The translations under genes and the position numbers were made by a program. DNA of 64,000 nt from Xanthobacter tagetidis (GTDB lineage: Bacteria; Pseudomonadota; Alphaproteobacteria; Rhizobiales; Xanthobacteraceae): the NCBI RefSeq assembly GCF_003667445.1, contig NZ_RCTF01000017.1:1-64000 (forward strand), given 5' to 3'. Position 1 is the stretch's first letter. Each line of letters starts with the position of its first letter. Positions 34,843-43,578 of the stretch are shown here, in pieces. A model generated the notes under the pieces. The model saw only the letters and a program-made list of their open reading frames with translations, searched no databases and was not told the DNA's origin.

Positions 34843-35739
34843 ATGATCCATCGTCTGCCCATGGCCGGCGCTCTGGCCGGCGCCCTCGCCGCGGTCCTGT
34901 GCGCCTTTCCGCCCGCCGCCTCTGCCCAGCAGGACGGCGGGCTGTTCGGCAACCTGTTCAAGCCGCCGGGCCAGGTCCAGGAGCATCCCCAGGGCGTCGA
35001 CGCCACCGAACTGGTGACGCGCATGGAGCGGCTGGAGAACGCGCTGCGCCAGCTCACCGGGCAGGTGGAGCAGCTCCAGTACCGCAACCAGCAGCTCGAA
35101 GCCCAGATCCGCCGCCTGGAGGAAGGCGGCGGCGTGCCGCGCCCGCCCGCCGCGACGGGCGCCGCGCCCGCAGCCAAGCCGCCGCTCGCCCCCGCGGCCA
35201 ACGGCCGGCGCTCCGATGCCTTCGATCCCAATGCGGAGCCGGGCGCCCCCGGCGCGCCGCAGCAGCTCGGCTCGCCGGCGAGCGCCTCCGGCGGTCTGGT
35301 GCGTCCGCCCGTCGGCCCGGCCGGAGCCCAGGTCGCCGCGCTGCCCGGCCCCGGCGCCAGCCCGCGCGAGCTGTACGACGCCGGACAGGGCCAGATCCAG
35401 CGCCAGGACTATGCCGGCGCGGAGCAGACCTTCCGCCAGATCGCCCAGACCGGCGGCAACGACCGCGTCGTCCCCGACGCCACCTTCATGCTGGGCGAGA
35501 GCCTGTTCCTGCAGAAGAACTACAAGGACGCCGCCAACTCGTTCCTCGACGTGACGGTGAAGTATCCCAACTCGCTGCGCGCCCCGGAGGCGCTGCTGCG
35601 GGTCGGGCAGTCGCTCGCCATCCTCGGCGAGAAGGAGGCCGCCTGCGCCACCCTGTCCGAGGTGGAGCGCAAGTATCCCCGCGCGCAGGCCCCGGTGCGC
35701 CAGGCGGTGGAGCGGGAGCAGAAGCGTGTCGGCTGCTGA
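34843..35739 (+). CDS. cpoB: Tol-Pal system protein CpoB (YbgF)
   Basis: This 298-residue periplasmic protein coordinates Tol-Pal with peptidoglycan synthesis. It has a signal peptide cleaved around ASA-QQDGG. A coiled coil follows at about 54-95 (ELVTRMERLENALRQLTGQVEQLQ), then a Pro/Ala-rich linker. Three TPR-like repeats run from about residue 180 (ELYDAGQGQIQRQDYAGAEQTF onward). It ends ...KRVGC, overlapping the start of tilS by 14 bp. Confidence 0.92.
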   Translation: MIHRLPMAGALAGALAAVLCAFPPAASAQQDGGLFGNLFKPPGQVQEHPQGVDATELVTRMERLENALRQLTGQVEQLQYRNQQLEAQIRRLEEGGGVPRPPAATGAAPAAKPPLAPAANGRRSDAFDPNAEPGAPGAPQQLGSPASASGGLVRPPVGPAGAQVAALPGPGASPRELYDAGQGQIQRQDYAGAEQTFRQIAQTGGNDRVVPDATFMLGESLFLQKNYKDAANSFLDVTVKYPNSLRAPEALLRVGQSLAILGEKEAACATLSEVERKYPRAQAPVRQAVEREQKRVGC

Positions 35740-36796
35740 CGGCGACCCCTCCTTACGAGGGCTGCGCGGCGCGCGTGCCGAACCGGTCGGCGACCATGAG
35801 CTTGAGGGCCTGTTTGCCCCCTTCCTCGACCATCCCGGCGTCCTGATCGCCGTTTCCGGCGGGCCGGACTCCACCGCGCTCGCCGTGCTCGCCGCCCGCT
35901 GGCGCAAGGCGCGCGGTCACGGCCCCATGCTGGGCATCCTCACCGTCGACCATGGGCTGCGGCCGGGCTCGAACCGCGAGGCGGAGGCGGTCGGCGCGCT
36001 GGCGGATGCCATCGGCCTCTCCCACGCCACGCTGGTCTGGCGCGGCGCCAAGCCCACGACCGGCGTCCAGGAGGCCGCGCGGACGGCCCGCTACCGGCTT
36101 CTGATCTCCCAGGCGAAGGCGCGCGGATGCGGCGCGATCGCCCTCGGCCATACCCTCGACGACCAGGCGGAGACGGTGCTGTTCCGCCTGTCCCGCGGGT
36201 CCGGCCTCACCGGCCTGTCCGCCATGCGCCCGGCGAGCCGCCGCGACGGCATCGCCCTGCTGCGGCCGCTGCTCGGCGTGCCGAAGGCGCGGCTGGTCGC
36301 CACGCTGAGGGCCGCGGGGGTGCCGTTCGTCGAGGACCCGAGCAACGTCGACACGCGCTATGCGCGGGCCCGCCTCCGGGTGCTGGCGCCGCTTCTGGCG
36401 GAGGAGGGCCTGACCCCGGCCCGGCTCGCGCTGTTCGCGCGGCGCATGGCGCGGGCGGACGAGGCGCTGGAACGCGCCGCCGACCAGGCCGGCGCGCGCA
36501 CCGCCCTGGGGCCGTGGCAGGATGGCGGGCCGGTGCGCCTCGACCTTGCGGGCTTCGGGGACCTGCCGAAGGAGATCGGCCTGCGCCTGCTCGCGCGCGC
36601 CATCGGTCATTGCGGCCGGGAGGGGCCGGCCGAACTTGCCAAGCTGGAGGCGATGGCCGAGCAGATCCACGCGCGGTTGAAAGGTGAGCCGACCCCACTT
36701 CGTCGCACCCTGGCCGGTGCCCTGGTGACGATCCGGCGGGGCGAACTCTGCGTATCGGCGGCGCCGGACCGCAGGAAGAGATCCGTCTCGCACTGA
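35726..36796 (+). CDS. tilS: tRNA(Ile)-lysidine synthase TilS
   Basis: This 356-residue enzyme ligates lysine to C34 of tRNA-Ile2, changing its codon and amino-acid specificity. The N-type PP-loop SGGPDS is at 44-49, and HTLDDQAETVLFRLSRGSGL and LLRPLLGVPKARL are conserved. The start is GTG at 35726, inside the last codons of cpoB. The C-terminal domain is short, as in other alphaproteobacteria. ftsH follows 165 bp downstream, the common tilS-ftsH order. Confidence 0.95.
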   Translation: MSAADGDPSLRGLRGARAEPVGDHELEGLFAPFLDHPGVLIAVSGGPDSTALAVLAARWRKARGHGPMLGILTVDHGLRPGSNREAEAVGALADAIGLSHATLVWRGAKPTTGVQEAARTARYRLLISQAKARGCGAIALGHTLDDQAETVLFRLSRGSGLTGLSAMRPASRRDGIALLRPLLGVPKARLVATLRAAGVPFVEDPSNVDTRYARARLRVLAPLLAEEGLTPARLALFARRMARADEALERAADQAGARTALGPWQDGGPVRLDLAGFGDLPKEIGLRLLARAIGHCGREGPAELAKLEAMAEQIHARLKGEPTPLRRTLAGALVTIRRGELCVSAAPDRRKRSVSH

Positions 36797-36961
36797 TTTC
36801 AGGCCGCGCGGCGCGCCCTCGCCTTGGCAAGAGGGGGGGCGCAACCTAGATTAGGGAACGGACGTAGCGGGAATGGAGCCTCATCCGCGCCCGGCCGGAG
36901 CGATTTCCGGAAGGGAAGGGAGGACGGGTGCCATGCTTTCGGGCGTCCCCAAGAGGGTTCA

Positions 36962-38890
36962 ATGAACGCCAATTTACGTAATTTCGCCCTTTGGGTGATC
37001 ATCGTCCTGCTGCTGCTTGCGCTGTTCTCGCTGTTCCAGAGCCCTGGCCAGCGCACGAACGCCAACGAGATTTCGTTCTCCCAGCTGCTGTCCGACGTGG
37101 ACGCGGGCAAGGTGCGCGAGGTCGTGATCGAGGGGCCGAACATCACCGGCACCTATTCCGACCGCCCCGGCTCGTTCCAGACCTATGCGCCGAGCGACCC
37201 CTCGCTGGTCCAGCGGCTGTATGGCAAGGGCGTGCAGATCACCGCCCGGCCGCCGTCCGACAACGTGCCGTGGTTCGTGAGCCTGCTGGTCTCCTGGCTG
37301 CCGTTCCTGGCGCTGATCGGTGTGTGGATCTTCCTGTCGCGCCAGATGCAGGGCGCCGGCGGCAAGGCCATGGGATTCGGCAAGTCGCGCGCCAAGCTGC
37401 TCACCGAGGCGCACGGCCGCGTGACCTTCGAGGACGTGGCCGGCATCGACGAGGCGAAGAGCGACCTCACCGAGATCGTGGAATTCCTGCGCGACCCGCA
37501 GAAGTTCCAGCGCCTCGGCGGCCGCATCCCGCGCGGCGTGCTGCTGGTCGGCCCGCCCGGCACCGGCAAGACGCTGCTTGCCCGCGCCATCGCCGGCGAG
37601 GCCAACGTGCCGTTCTTCACCATCTCGGGCTCCGACTTCGTGGAGATGTTCGTGGGCGTCGGCGCGAGCCGCGTGCGCGACATGTTCGAGCAGGCGAAGA
37701 AGAACGCGCCCTGCATCATCTTCATCGACGAGATCGACGCGGTGGGCCGCCACCGCGGCGCCGGCCTCGGCGGCGGCAATGACGAGCGCGAGCAGACCCT
37801 CAACCAGCTGCTGGTGGAGATGGACGGCTTCGAGGCGAACGAGGGGATCATCCTCATCGCCGCCACCAACCGTCCGGACGTGCTCGACCCGGCGCTGCTG
37901 CGCCCGGGCCGCTTCGACCGCCAGGTGGTGGTGCCGAACCCGGACGTGGTGGGCCGCGAGCAGATCCTGAAGGTGCATGCCCGCAAGATCCCCGTCGCCC
38001 CTGACGTGAACCTGAAGACCATCGCCCGCGGCACGCCCGGCTTCTCGGGCGCCGACCTCGCCAATCTCTGCAACGAGGCGGCGCTGATGGCGGCCCGGCG
38101 CAACAAGCGCATGGTCACCATGTCCGAGTTCGAGGACGCCAAGGACAAGGTGATGATGGGCGCCGAGCGCCGCTCGCTCGTCATGACCGAGGAAGAGAAG
38201 ATGCTGACCGCCTATCACGAAGGCGGGCATGCCATCGTCGCCCTCAACGTCCCGGCGACCGACCCGGTGCACAAGGCCACCATCATCCCGCGCGGCCGCG
38301 CTTTGGGCATGGTCATGCAGCTGCCCGAGCGGGACAAGCTGTCCATGTCCTACGAGCAGATGACCTCCCGCCTCGCCATCATGATGGGCGGGCGCGTGGC
38401 GGAGGAGCTGGTGTTCGGCCACGACAAGGTGACGTCCGGCGCCGCCTCCGACATCGAGCAGGCGACCCGCCTCGCCAAGATGATGGTGACGCGATGGGGC
38501 TTCTCCGACCTGCTCGGCCAGGTGGCCTATGGCGAGAACCAGGACGAGGTGTTCCTGGGCATGTCCATGCAGCGCCACCAGAATATCTCGGAGGCCACCG
38601 CCCAGACCATCGACAAGGAGGTCCGGCGTCTGGTGGACGAGGGCTACCAGGAGGCCAAGCGCATCCTCACCGAGCGGTCCAGCGACCTTGAGACCCTGGC
38701 CAAGGGCCTCCTGGAGTACGAGACCCTGTCGGGCGACGAGATCATCGACCTCATGGACGGCAAGACGCCGAACCGCGAGAGCGTGATCGATCCGCCGAAC
38801 CCGCGTGGCTCGGCGATCCCGACCGCGGGCAAGAACCGTCCCCGTCCCGGCGGCGCCGGCGGCTCGATCGAGCCGCAGCCCCAGGCCTGA
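36962..38890 (+). CDS. ftsH: ATP-dependent zinc metalloprotease FtsH
   Basis: This 642-residue membrane-anchored AAA+ protease degrades misfolded membrane proteins and regulators such as RpoH. Its two membrane helices are at 8-25 and 105-125. Walker A is GPPGTGKT at 197-204, Walker B is IIFIDEIDA, and the SRH is ATNRPDVLDPALLRPGRFDR. The zinc site is H419-E-G-G-H423. The C-terminal Pro/Gly-rich tail is unremarkable. The ATG at 36962 is the start; upstream codons are not plausible. A strong terminator follows. Confidence 0.98.
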   Translation: MNANLRNFALWVIIVLLLLALFSLFQSPGQRTNANEISFSQLLSDVDAGKVREVVIEGPNITGTYSDRPGSFQTYAPSDPSLVQRLYGKGVQITARPPSDNVPWFVSLLVSWLPFLALIGVWIFLSRQMQGAGGKAMGFGKSRAKLLTEAHGRVTFEDVAGIDEAKSDLTEIVEFLRDPQKFQRLGGRIPRGVLLVGPPGTGKTLLARAIAGEANVPFFTISGSDFVEMFVGVGASRVRDMFEQAKKNAPCIIFIDEIDAVGRHRGAGLGGGNDEREQTLNQLLVEMDGFEANEGIILIAATNRPDVLDPALLRPGRFDRQVVVPNPDVVGREQILKVHARKIPVAPDVNLKTIARGTPGFSGADLANLCNEAALMAARRNKRMVTMSEFEDAKDKVMMGAERRSLVMTEEEKMLTAYHEGGHAIVALNVPATDPVHKATIIPRGRALGMVMQLPERDKLSMSYEQMTSRLAIMMGGRVAEELVFGHDKVTSGAASDIEQATRLAKMMVTRWGFSDLLGQVAYGENQDEVFLGMSMQRHQNISEATAQTIDKEVRRLVDEGYQEAKRILTERSSDLETLAKGLLEYETLSGDEIIDLMDGKTPNRESVIDPPNPRGSAIPTAGKNRPRPGGAGGSIEPQPQA

Positions 38891-38928
38891 GGCCGGCCCG
38901 CCGCGACCGGGCGGGTATTGCCGAAACG

Positions 38929-38958
38929 AAAACGCCCGCCGCAACCGGCGGGCGTTTT
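38929..38958. terminator. Strong bidirectional intrinsic terminator after ftsH
   Basis: AAAACGCCCGCCG (38929-38941) and CGGCGGGCGTTTT (38946-38958) form a 13-bp perfect stem around CAAC. T4 stands on the right side and A4 on the left, 38 bp after the ftsH stop. It can also serve the leftward gene ending at 39136. Confidence 0.9.
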
Positions 38959-39135
38959 GCTTTCGCGGGCTTGCGAGAGCCCCGGATGGGTCCCGTATGG
39001 ACACCGCACGGACCCGGCATGGGTCTGCGCCAGCCGCATGGCGTTTCGGCATGGCGGAGTGCTGGCGCGCGGGTGGACGGCAACGCGAAGCGGCGCAAGC
39101 CGGAGACGGGCCTTTTCGGGCCGCCGGATCGCCCC

Positions 39136-39483
39136 TCAGGGCTGCGCGGCGAAGCGCAGGGTGCCGGCGGGGGCGAGGGTGCGCGCGTCGAACGTGCGAA
39201 TCTCCACCGAACCGCCTATATCCAGCGTCACGACCACCACGTCGCCCGCGACGGCGGTGGAGACGATCTTCGCCCCCTTGGGCAGCAGCACCGTCTGGGC
39301 GCCCTCGGCGAGCGGCTTGGCGCGCATCATCCGGTAGGCGATCACGCCCATGACGCTCGCGACGCCCAGCACCATGATCAGCATGGAGATGGTGGAGAAG
39401 CGCCGGAACTTGGCGATGACGCGCTCCTGCTCGGGGGTCAGCGCCTCGTCTGGCGTGTCGATGGGCGGCGGACGGTGGAACAT
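39136..39483 (-). CDS. Small single-pass membrane protein of unknown function
   Basis: This 115-residue protein has a cytoplasmic N-terminus (PDEALTPEQERVIAKFRRF), one membrane helix (about 32-50, ISMLIMVLGVASVMGVIAY) and a beta-rich tail (VVVVTLDIGGSVEIRTFD). It resembles a small protein often found next to rluD in Hyphomicrobiales (I believe annotated DUF6476), but I am not certain of the family name. The ATG at 39483 is 18 bp from the divergent rluD start, so the two promoters must overlap. Confidence 0.75.
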   Translation of the reverse strand: MFHRPPPIDTPDEALTPEQERVIAKFRRFSTISMLIMVLGVASVMGVIAYRMMRAKPLAEGAQTVLLPKGAKIVSTAVAGDVVVVTLDIGGSVEIRTFDARTLAPAGTLRFAAQP

Positions 39484-39501
39484 GAGCGGGCCTGGGGTCT
39501 G

Positions 39502-40551
39502 ATGGTGCCGATACACGGGATGGACGATCTGGACGACGCGCTGTCCGAGGGGCTCGACCCCGCCGCGGGGGCGGAGCGCCCCGTCGTGGCCGCGCCCGAG
39601 GACGCGGGCGAGCGGCTCGACCGCGTGCTGGCGCGGCACCTCGCCGATCTCAGCCGCACCCGCATCAAGCGCCTGATCACCGAAGGGCAAGTGGCGCTCG
39701 ACGGCCGAGTGGTAGGGGACGCGGCCCAGAGGGTCAATGCCGGCGACGCCTTCGTGGTGAGCGTGCCGGCGCCCGAGCCGGCCGCGCCGGTGCCGGAGGA
39801 CCTTCCGCTCGCCATCGCCTTCGAGGACGCCCACCTCGTCGTCATCGACAAGCCGGCCGGCCTCGTGGTCCATCCGGCGCCGGGCCATGCCGGCGGCACG
39901 CTGGTGAACGCGCTGCTGTACCATTGCGGCGACACCCTGTCCGGCATCGGCGGGGTGAAGCGGCCCGGCATCGTCCACCGCATCGACAAGGATACCTCCG
40001 GCCTCCTGGTGGTGGCGAAGTCGGATGCGGCCCACAAGGGTCTCGCCGCCCAGTTCGCCGACCACGGCCGCACCGGGCCGCTGGAGCGCGCCTATCTCGC
40101 CTTCGTCTGGGGCGTGCCGGAGACGCGCGGCAGCGTCGACGCCCCCATCGACCGCCACCCCACGCACCGGCAGAAGATGACGGTGCGCCAGAGCGGGCGG
40201 CACGCCATCACCCATTGGGAGCTGGTGGAGACGTATCCGGGCACCGATGGCGCGCCCCTCGCGAGCCTGGTGCGCTGCCGGCTGGAGACCGGCCGCACGC
40301 ACCAGATCCGCGTGCACATGGCCCATATCGGCCATCCGCTCCTGGGTGACGAGGTCTATGGCCAGGGCTTCCGCACCAAGGCCGCGCGGCTGCCCCAGGC
40401 GGCGCGCGACACGCTGGCGCGGCTGGGCCGGCAGGCGCTGCATGCCGAGCGCCTCGGCTTCGCCCACCCCGTCACCGGCAAGCCGCTGAGCTTCGACAGC
40501 GCGCTTCCGGAAGACCTCGCCGCGCTGCGCGACGCCCTCTCGGCGACGTGA
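39502..40551 (+). CDS. rluD: RluA/RluD-family 23S rRNA pseudouridine synthase
   Basis: This 349-residue synthase has an N-terminal S4 domain (ERLDRVLARHLADLSRTRIKRLI) and the catalytic motif GIVHRIDKDTSGLLVVAK. The RTHQIRVHMAHIGHPLLGDEVYG signature follows. Members of this group make pseudouridines 1911, 1915 and 1917 in helix 69. The ATG at 39502 is used; an ATG six codons later is equally possible. It is followed by rpoH 115 bp downstream, a common order in Hyphomicrobiales. Confidence 0.93.
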   Translation: MVPIHGMDDLDDALSEGLDPAAGAERPVVAAPEDAGERLDRVLARHLADLSRTRIKRLITEGQVALDGRVVGDAAQRVNAGDAFVVSVPAPEPAAPVPEDLPLAIAFEDAHLVVIDKPAGLVVHPAPGHAGGTLVNALLYHCGDTLSGIGGVKRPGIVHRIDKDTSGLLVVAKSDAAHKGLAAQFADHGRTGPLERAYLAFVWGVPETRGSVDAPIDRHPTHRQKMTVRQSGRHAITHWELVETYPGTDGAPLASLVRCRLETGRTHQIRVHMAHIGHPLLGDEVYGQGFRTKAARLPQAARDTLARLGRQALHAERLGFAHPVTGKPLSFDSALPEDLAALRDALSAT

Positions 40552-40666
40552 GCGCGGAAACCTATTCGCGCCCCGAACGTATCTGTATGATTGGACGACG
40601 CGGCGGGCGTCATGCCGCCGCGAAAGCGGCCGCCCGGACGGGGACCGCAGCGCAAGGAGGCCTCTG

Positions 40667-41569
40667 ATGGCCCAGGTCAAGAACGTTCCCATTCCCTCTG
40701 CCGAGGGCGGGCTCACGCGGTATCTCGAGGAGATCCGCCGGTTCCCCATGCTGGAGCCGCAACAGGAATATATGCTCGCCAAGAGCTGGCGCGAGCACGG
40801 CGACCGCGAAGCCGCTCACAAGCTGGTGACCAGCCATCTGCGCCTCGTGGCGAAGATCGCCATGGGCTATCGCGGCTACGGCCTGCCGATCTCCGAGGTG
40901 ATCTCCGAGGGCAATGTGGGCCTCATGCAGGCGGTGAAGCGCTTCGAGCCCGACAAGGGCTTCCGCCTCGCCACCTATGCCATGTGGTGGATCCGCGCCT
41001 CGATCCAGGAATACATCCTGCGCTCGTGGAGCCTCGTGAAGATGGGCACCACGGCGGCGCAGAAGAAGCTGTTCTTCAATCTGCGCAAGGCCAAGAGCCA
41101 GATCTCCGCGCTGGAGGAGGGCGACCTTCGCCCCGACCAGGTGAAGCAGATCGCGACCAAGCTCGGCGTCACCGAGCAGGACGTGGTCGACATGAACCGC
41201 CGCCTGTCGGGCGACGCTTCGCTCAACGCCCCCATCCGCGAGGACAGCGAGGGCGGCGAGTGGCAGGACTGGCTGGTGGACGAGCGCCTCGACCAGGAGG
41301 AACAACTCGCCGAGAGCGAGGAGCTGGACAACCGCCGCTCTGCTCTGGCCGGCGCGCTCTCCGTGCTCAACGACCGCGAGCGGCGCATCTTCGAGGCGCG
41401 GCGCCTCAGCGAGGACCCCATGACGCTGGAGGACCTCGCGAGCGAGTTCGGCGTCTCGCGCGAGCGCGTGCGCCAGATCGAGGTGCGTGCCTTCGAGAAG
41501 GTGCAGAAGGCGGTGATGGATCGCGTCCGCCAGACCGAATCCCCGAGCGCGGAGCCGGTGGGCGCCTGA
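40667..41569 (+). CDS. rpoH: RNA polymerase sigma-32 factor RpoH
   Basis: This 300-residue heat-shock sigma factor is recognised by the RpoH box QKKLFFNLR at 132-140. Region 2 (SHLRLVAKIAMGYRGYGLPISEVISEGNVGLMQAVKRF) and the region 4 helix-turn-helix (LEDLASEFGVSRERVRQIEVRA) are intact. It directs transcription of chaperone and protease genes and is itself normally a substrate of FtsH, encoded 1.8 kb upstream. The ATG at 40667 follows AAGGAGGC. Confidence 0.97.
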   Translation: MAQVKNVPIPSAEGGLTRYLEEIRRFPMLEPQQEYMLAKSWREHGDREAAHKLVTSHLRLVAKIAMGYRGYGLPISEVISEGNVGLMQAVKRFEPDKGFRLATYAMWWIRASIQEYILRSWSLVKMGTTAAQKKLFFNLRKAKSQISALEEGDLRPDQVKQIATKLGVTEQDVVDMNRRLSGDASLNAPIREDSEGGEWQDWLVDERLDQEEQLAESEELDNRRSALAGALSVLNDRERRIFEARRLSEDPMTLEDLASEFGVSRERVRQIEVRAFEKVQKAVMDRVRQTESPSAEPVGA

Positions 41570-41620
41570 TCGCCCACCGATCCGCCGGGCCGGCGCAAAT
41601 CCCGTTGCATCGCGCGAGGC

Positions 41621-41637
41621 GCTCACTTTAAGTGAGC
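41621..41637. promoter_or_regulatory. Palindrome upstream of LuxR-type gene
   Basis: GCTCACTT and AAGTGAGC form a perfect 8-bp inverted repeat around one T, 26 bp upstream of the regulator's ATG and 51 bp after the rpoH stop. It is small and AT-centred and has no T-run, so an operator is more likely than a terminator. Confidence 0.5.
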
Positions 41638-41663
41638 CATTCGACGCGCCGTGCGGAGGGGGG

Positions 41664-42785
41664 ATGGCCGCTCGCGATCTGCTGTCCGTGGTCGACAGCG
41701 TCTATGCCGCTGCGCTCGAGCCGGAGCGCTGGCAGCAGGCGCTCGGAGACCTGTCTCTGGCGCTCGGCGCGCTCGGCACCACCATGATCCCGCTCGGGAC
41801 GGACGGGCCGCTGGTCGGGCTCGCCTCCGACAGCCTCGCCGAGGCGAATGTGGACTACCAGCAGGGCTGGTGGCGCCACGACACCCCCAGCATGCGCGTG
41901 GTGCAGCGCGGCCTGAAGCCTGGCATCGTCGGCACCGACCGGGTGGTGATGACCGAGGAGGAGATCGCCCGCGATCCCTTCTACCAGGACTTCCTGCGCC
42001 GCCATGGCATCCGCCAGACCATGGCGGCGATCGCGCCGCTGGGCCAAGGGCGGCTCCTGTCCATCGGCGTGCAACGCAGCGTGAAGCGCGACCTGTTCCA
42101 GGACGAGGACGTGGCTGCGCTGGCGCGCCTCGCGCCCCATCTCGGGCGCGCCATCGCCGTCACCGCGGCGCTGGTGGAGGCGCGGCGGATGTCGGCCGAT
42201 GTCGCGGTGGCGCTGGCGCACCTCGCCTGGGGCGTGGTGATGCTGAACGCGGCGGGCGACGTGCGCCACGTGAACGCCGTCGCCGAGAGCCTCCTGGGCG
42301 ACGGCCTGCTGGTGGCCGGCCGGCGCGTCTCGGCCGCGGGACGGGACGACGACGCCCGGCTCCAGGGCGCCATCGGGGCGGCGCTGCCGGACGGCGGCGG
42401 CCTGCCGGCCGCCAAGGCCGTGCTGGTGCGCCGGCCCTCCGGCAAAGGCTGGCTCATGGTGGAGGCCGTGCCGATCCGGCCCCGGCTCGATGCGCTGGAG
42501 ATCATCACCTTCGGCGCAGGCGGCGCGCTGCTGCTAATCCGCGCGCTCGATGCCGCGCCGCGCGCGGTCGCCCCTCTGCTCCAGGACATGGGGCTGACCC
42601 CGGCCGAGGCGAAGCTCGCGGAGGCGCTCGGGCAGGGCGGCGCCCTGAGGGACGTGGCCGCGGCCGGCGGCATCAGCTACGAGACCGCGCGCTCGCACCT
42701 GCGGGCGATCTTCGGCAAGCTCGGCATCAGCCGGCAGGGCGAACTGGTGGCCATCGTCATGCGCCTCGCCGCGGCCCGCCCCTGA
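41664..42785 (+). CDS. LuxR-type HTH regulator with sensor-like N-terminus
   Basis: This 373-residue protein has a C-terminal LuxR/FixJ-type helix-turn-helix (LTPAEAKLAEALGQGGALRDVAAAGGISYETARSHLRAIFGKLGISRQGELV, about 305-360). A PAS-like segment stands before it (GVVMLNAAGDVRHVNAVAESLL). The N-terminal part begins LLSVVDSVYAAALEPERWQQALGDL, a start common to a group of uncharacterised LuxR-type regulators. No receiver domain is present. The ATG at 41664 follows GGAGGGGG. The ligand and targets are unknown; the palindrome at 41621-41637 suggests autoregulation. Confidence 0.85.
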   Translation: MAARDLLSVVDSVYAAALEPERWQQALGDLSLALGALGTTMIPLGTDGPLVGLASDSLAEANVDYQQGWWRHDTPSMRVVQRGLKPGIVGTDRVVMTEEEIARDPFYQDFLRRHGIRQTMAAIAPLGQGRLLSIGVQRSVKRDLFQDEDVAALARLAPHLGRAIAVTAALVEARRMSADVAVALAHLAWGVVMLNAAGDVRHVNAVAESLLGDGLLVAGRRVSAAGRDDDARLQGAIGAALPDGGGLPAAKAVLVRRPSGKGWLMVEAVPIRPRLDALEIITFGAGGALLLIRALDAAPRAVAPLLQDMGLTPAEAKLAEALGQGGALRDVAAAGGISYETARSHLRAIFGKLGISRQGELVAIVMRLAAARP

Positions 42786-42807
42786 GCCGGACGGCGCGCC
42801 GCCCGCA

Positions 42808-43476
42808 TCAGGACAGGAAATGCCCCATGGCGACGCCGGCGAGCGCGGCGGAGGCGGCGATGGCGAGCGTCTCCAGAGTGGCGCGCACCACCGAGCGCTT
42901 GCCCACCAGCCCCCGGCCGACGCCGAGCGCCACCAGCAGCACCGTGGTGAGCACCAGCGAGACGATGCGGGCGCTCTCCATGGGCAGGAAGGCAAACGGC
43001 AGCACCGGCGTGAAGCCGGCGAACAGATCGGAGACGAACATCCAGAAGGCGTGCGAGGCCGGGCTTGCCCCGTCCTCCGCGTCGGCGAGCTCGGCGCGCA
43101 GGCCGGCGGCGGCGGAAGGGGCGCGGCCGAGGGCTGCGGCGACCGTGCTCACATCCTGCGGGGCCATGCCGCCGCGGGCGAGCGCGGCGGCGATCGCGTC
43201 GGCCTCAGCCTTCGCTGCCGCCGGATCGACCACCCGGCGCCGGGCGGCGCGGGCATCGCGCACCGATTCCGCGTCGAGATAGCTGCCGGCCATCATGGAG
43301 ACCGCCGCCGCGGCCGCGCCGGTGGCGCCGGCGATCAGCACGGTGTGCGGATCGCTGGTGGTCATGGCGACGCCGAACACGAGGCCGAAGATGGAGACGG
43401 TGCCGTCCTCCATCCCGAACACCACGTCGCCGATGGACGCCTTGAGCGAAGAGAGGATGCGCGCGCCTGCCGACAT
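42808..43476 (-). CDS. VIT1/CCC1-family metal transporter
   Basis: This 222-residue membrane protein begins RILSSLKASIGDVVFGMEDGTVSIFGLVFGVA, the conserved first segment of the VIT1/CCC1 family, which moves iron or manganese. A helical soluble insert of about 70 residues (about 72-140) sits between the second and third membrane segments, as in the family's cytosolic metal-binding region. Three hydrophobic helices close the protein. I chose the ATG at 43476; an ATG at 43494 and a GTG at 43524 are in frame upstream. It is convergent with the LuxR-type gene. Confidence 0.88.
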   Translation of the reverse strand: MSAGARILSSLKASIGDVVFGMEDGTVSIFGLVFGVAMTTSDPHTVLIAGATGAAAAAVSMMAGSYLDAESVRDARAARRRVVDPAAAKAEADAIAAALARGGMAPQDVSTVAAALGRAPSAAAGLRAELADAEDGASPASHAFWMFVSDLFAGFTPVLPFAFLPMESARIVSLVLTTVLLVALGVGRGLVGKRSVVRATLETLAIAASAALAGVAMGHFLS

Positions 43477-43578
43477 GGGTCCGTCCAGGTCCATCCGGAA
43501 CGCCGGCGGGCGTTCCGGTTCCACAAGAGGCGGCTGTCGGCCGATCAGCCGTTGTCGGAGATCAGCCGTTCCTGAAGA

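Noticed and set aside
40552..40666. Extracytoplasmic-type sigma promoter (GGAAAC...CGTATC) before rpoH
   Set aside because: Spacing and bases deviate too much from the EcfG or RpoE consensus for a call.
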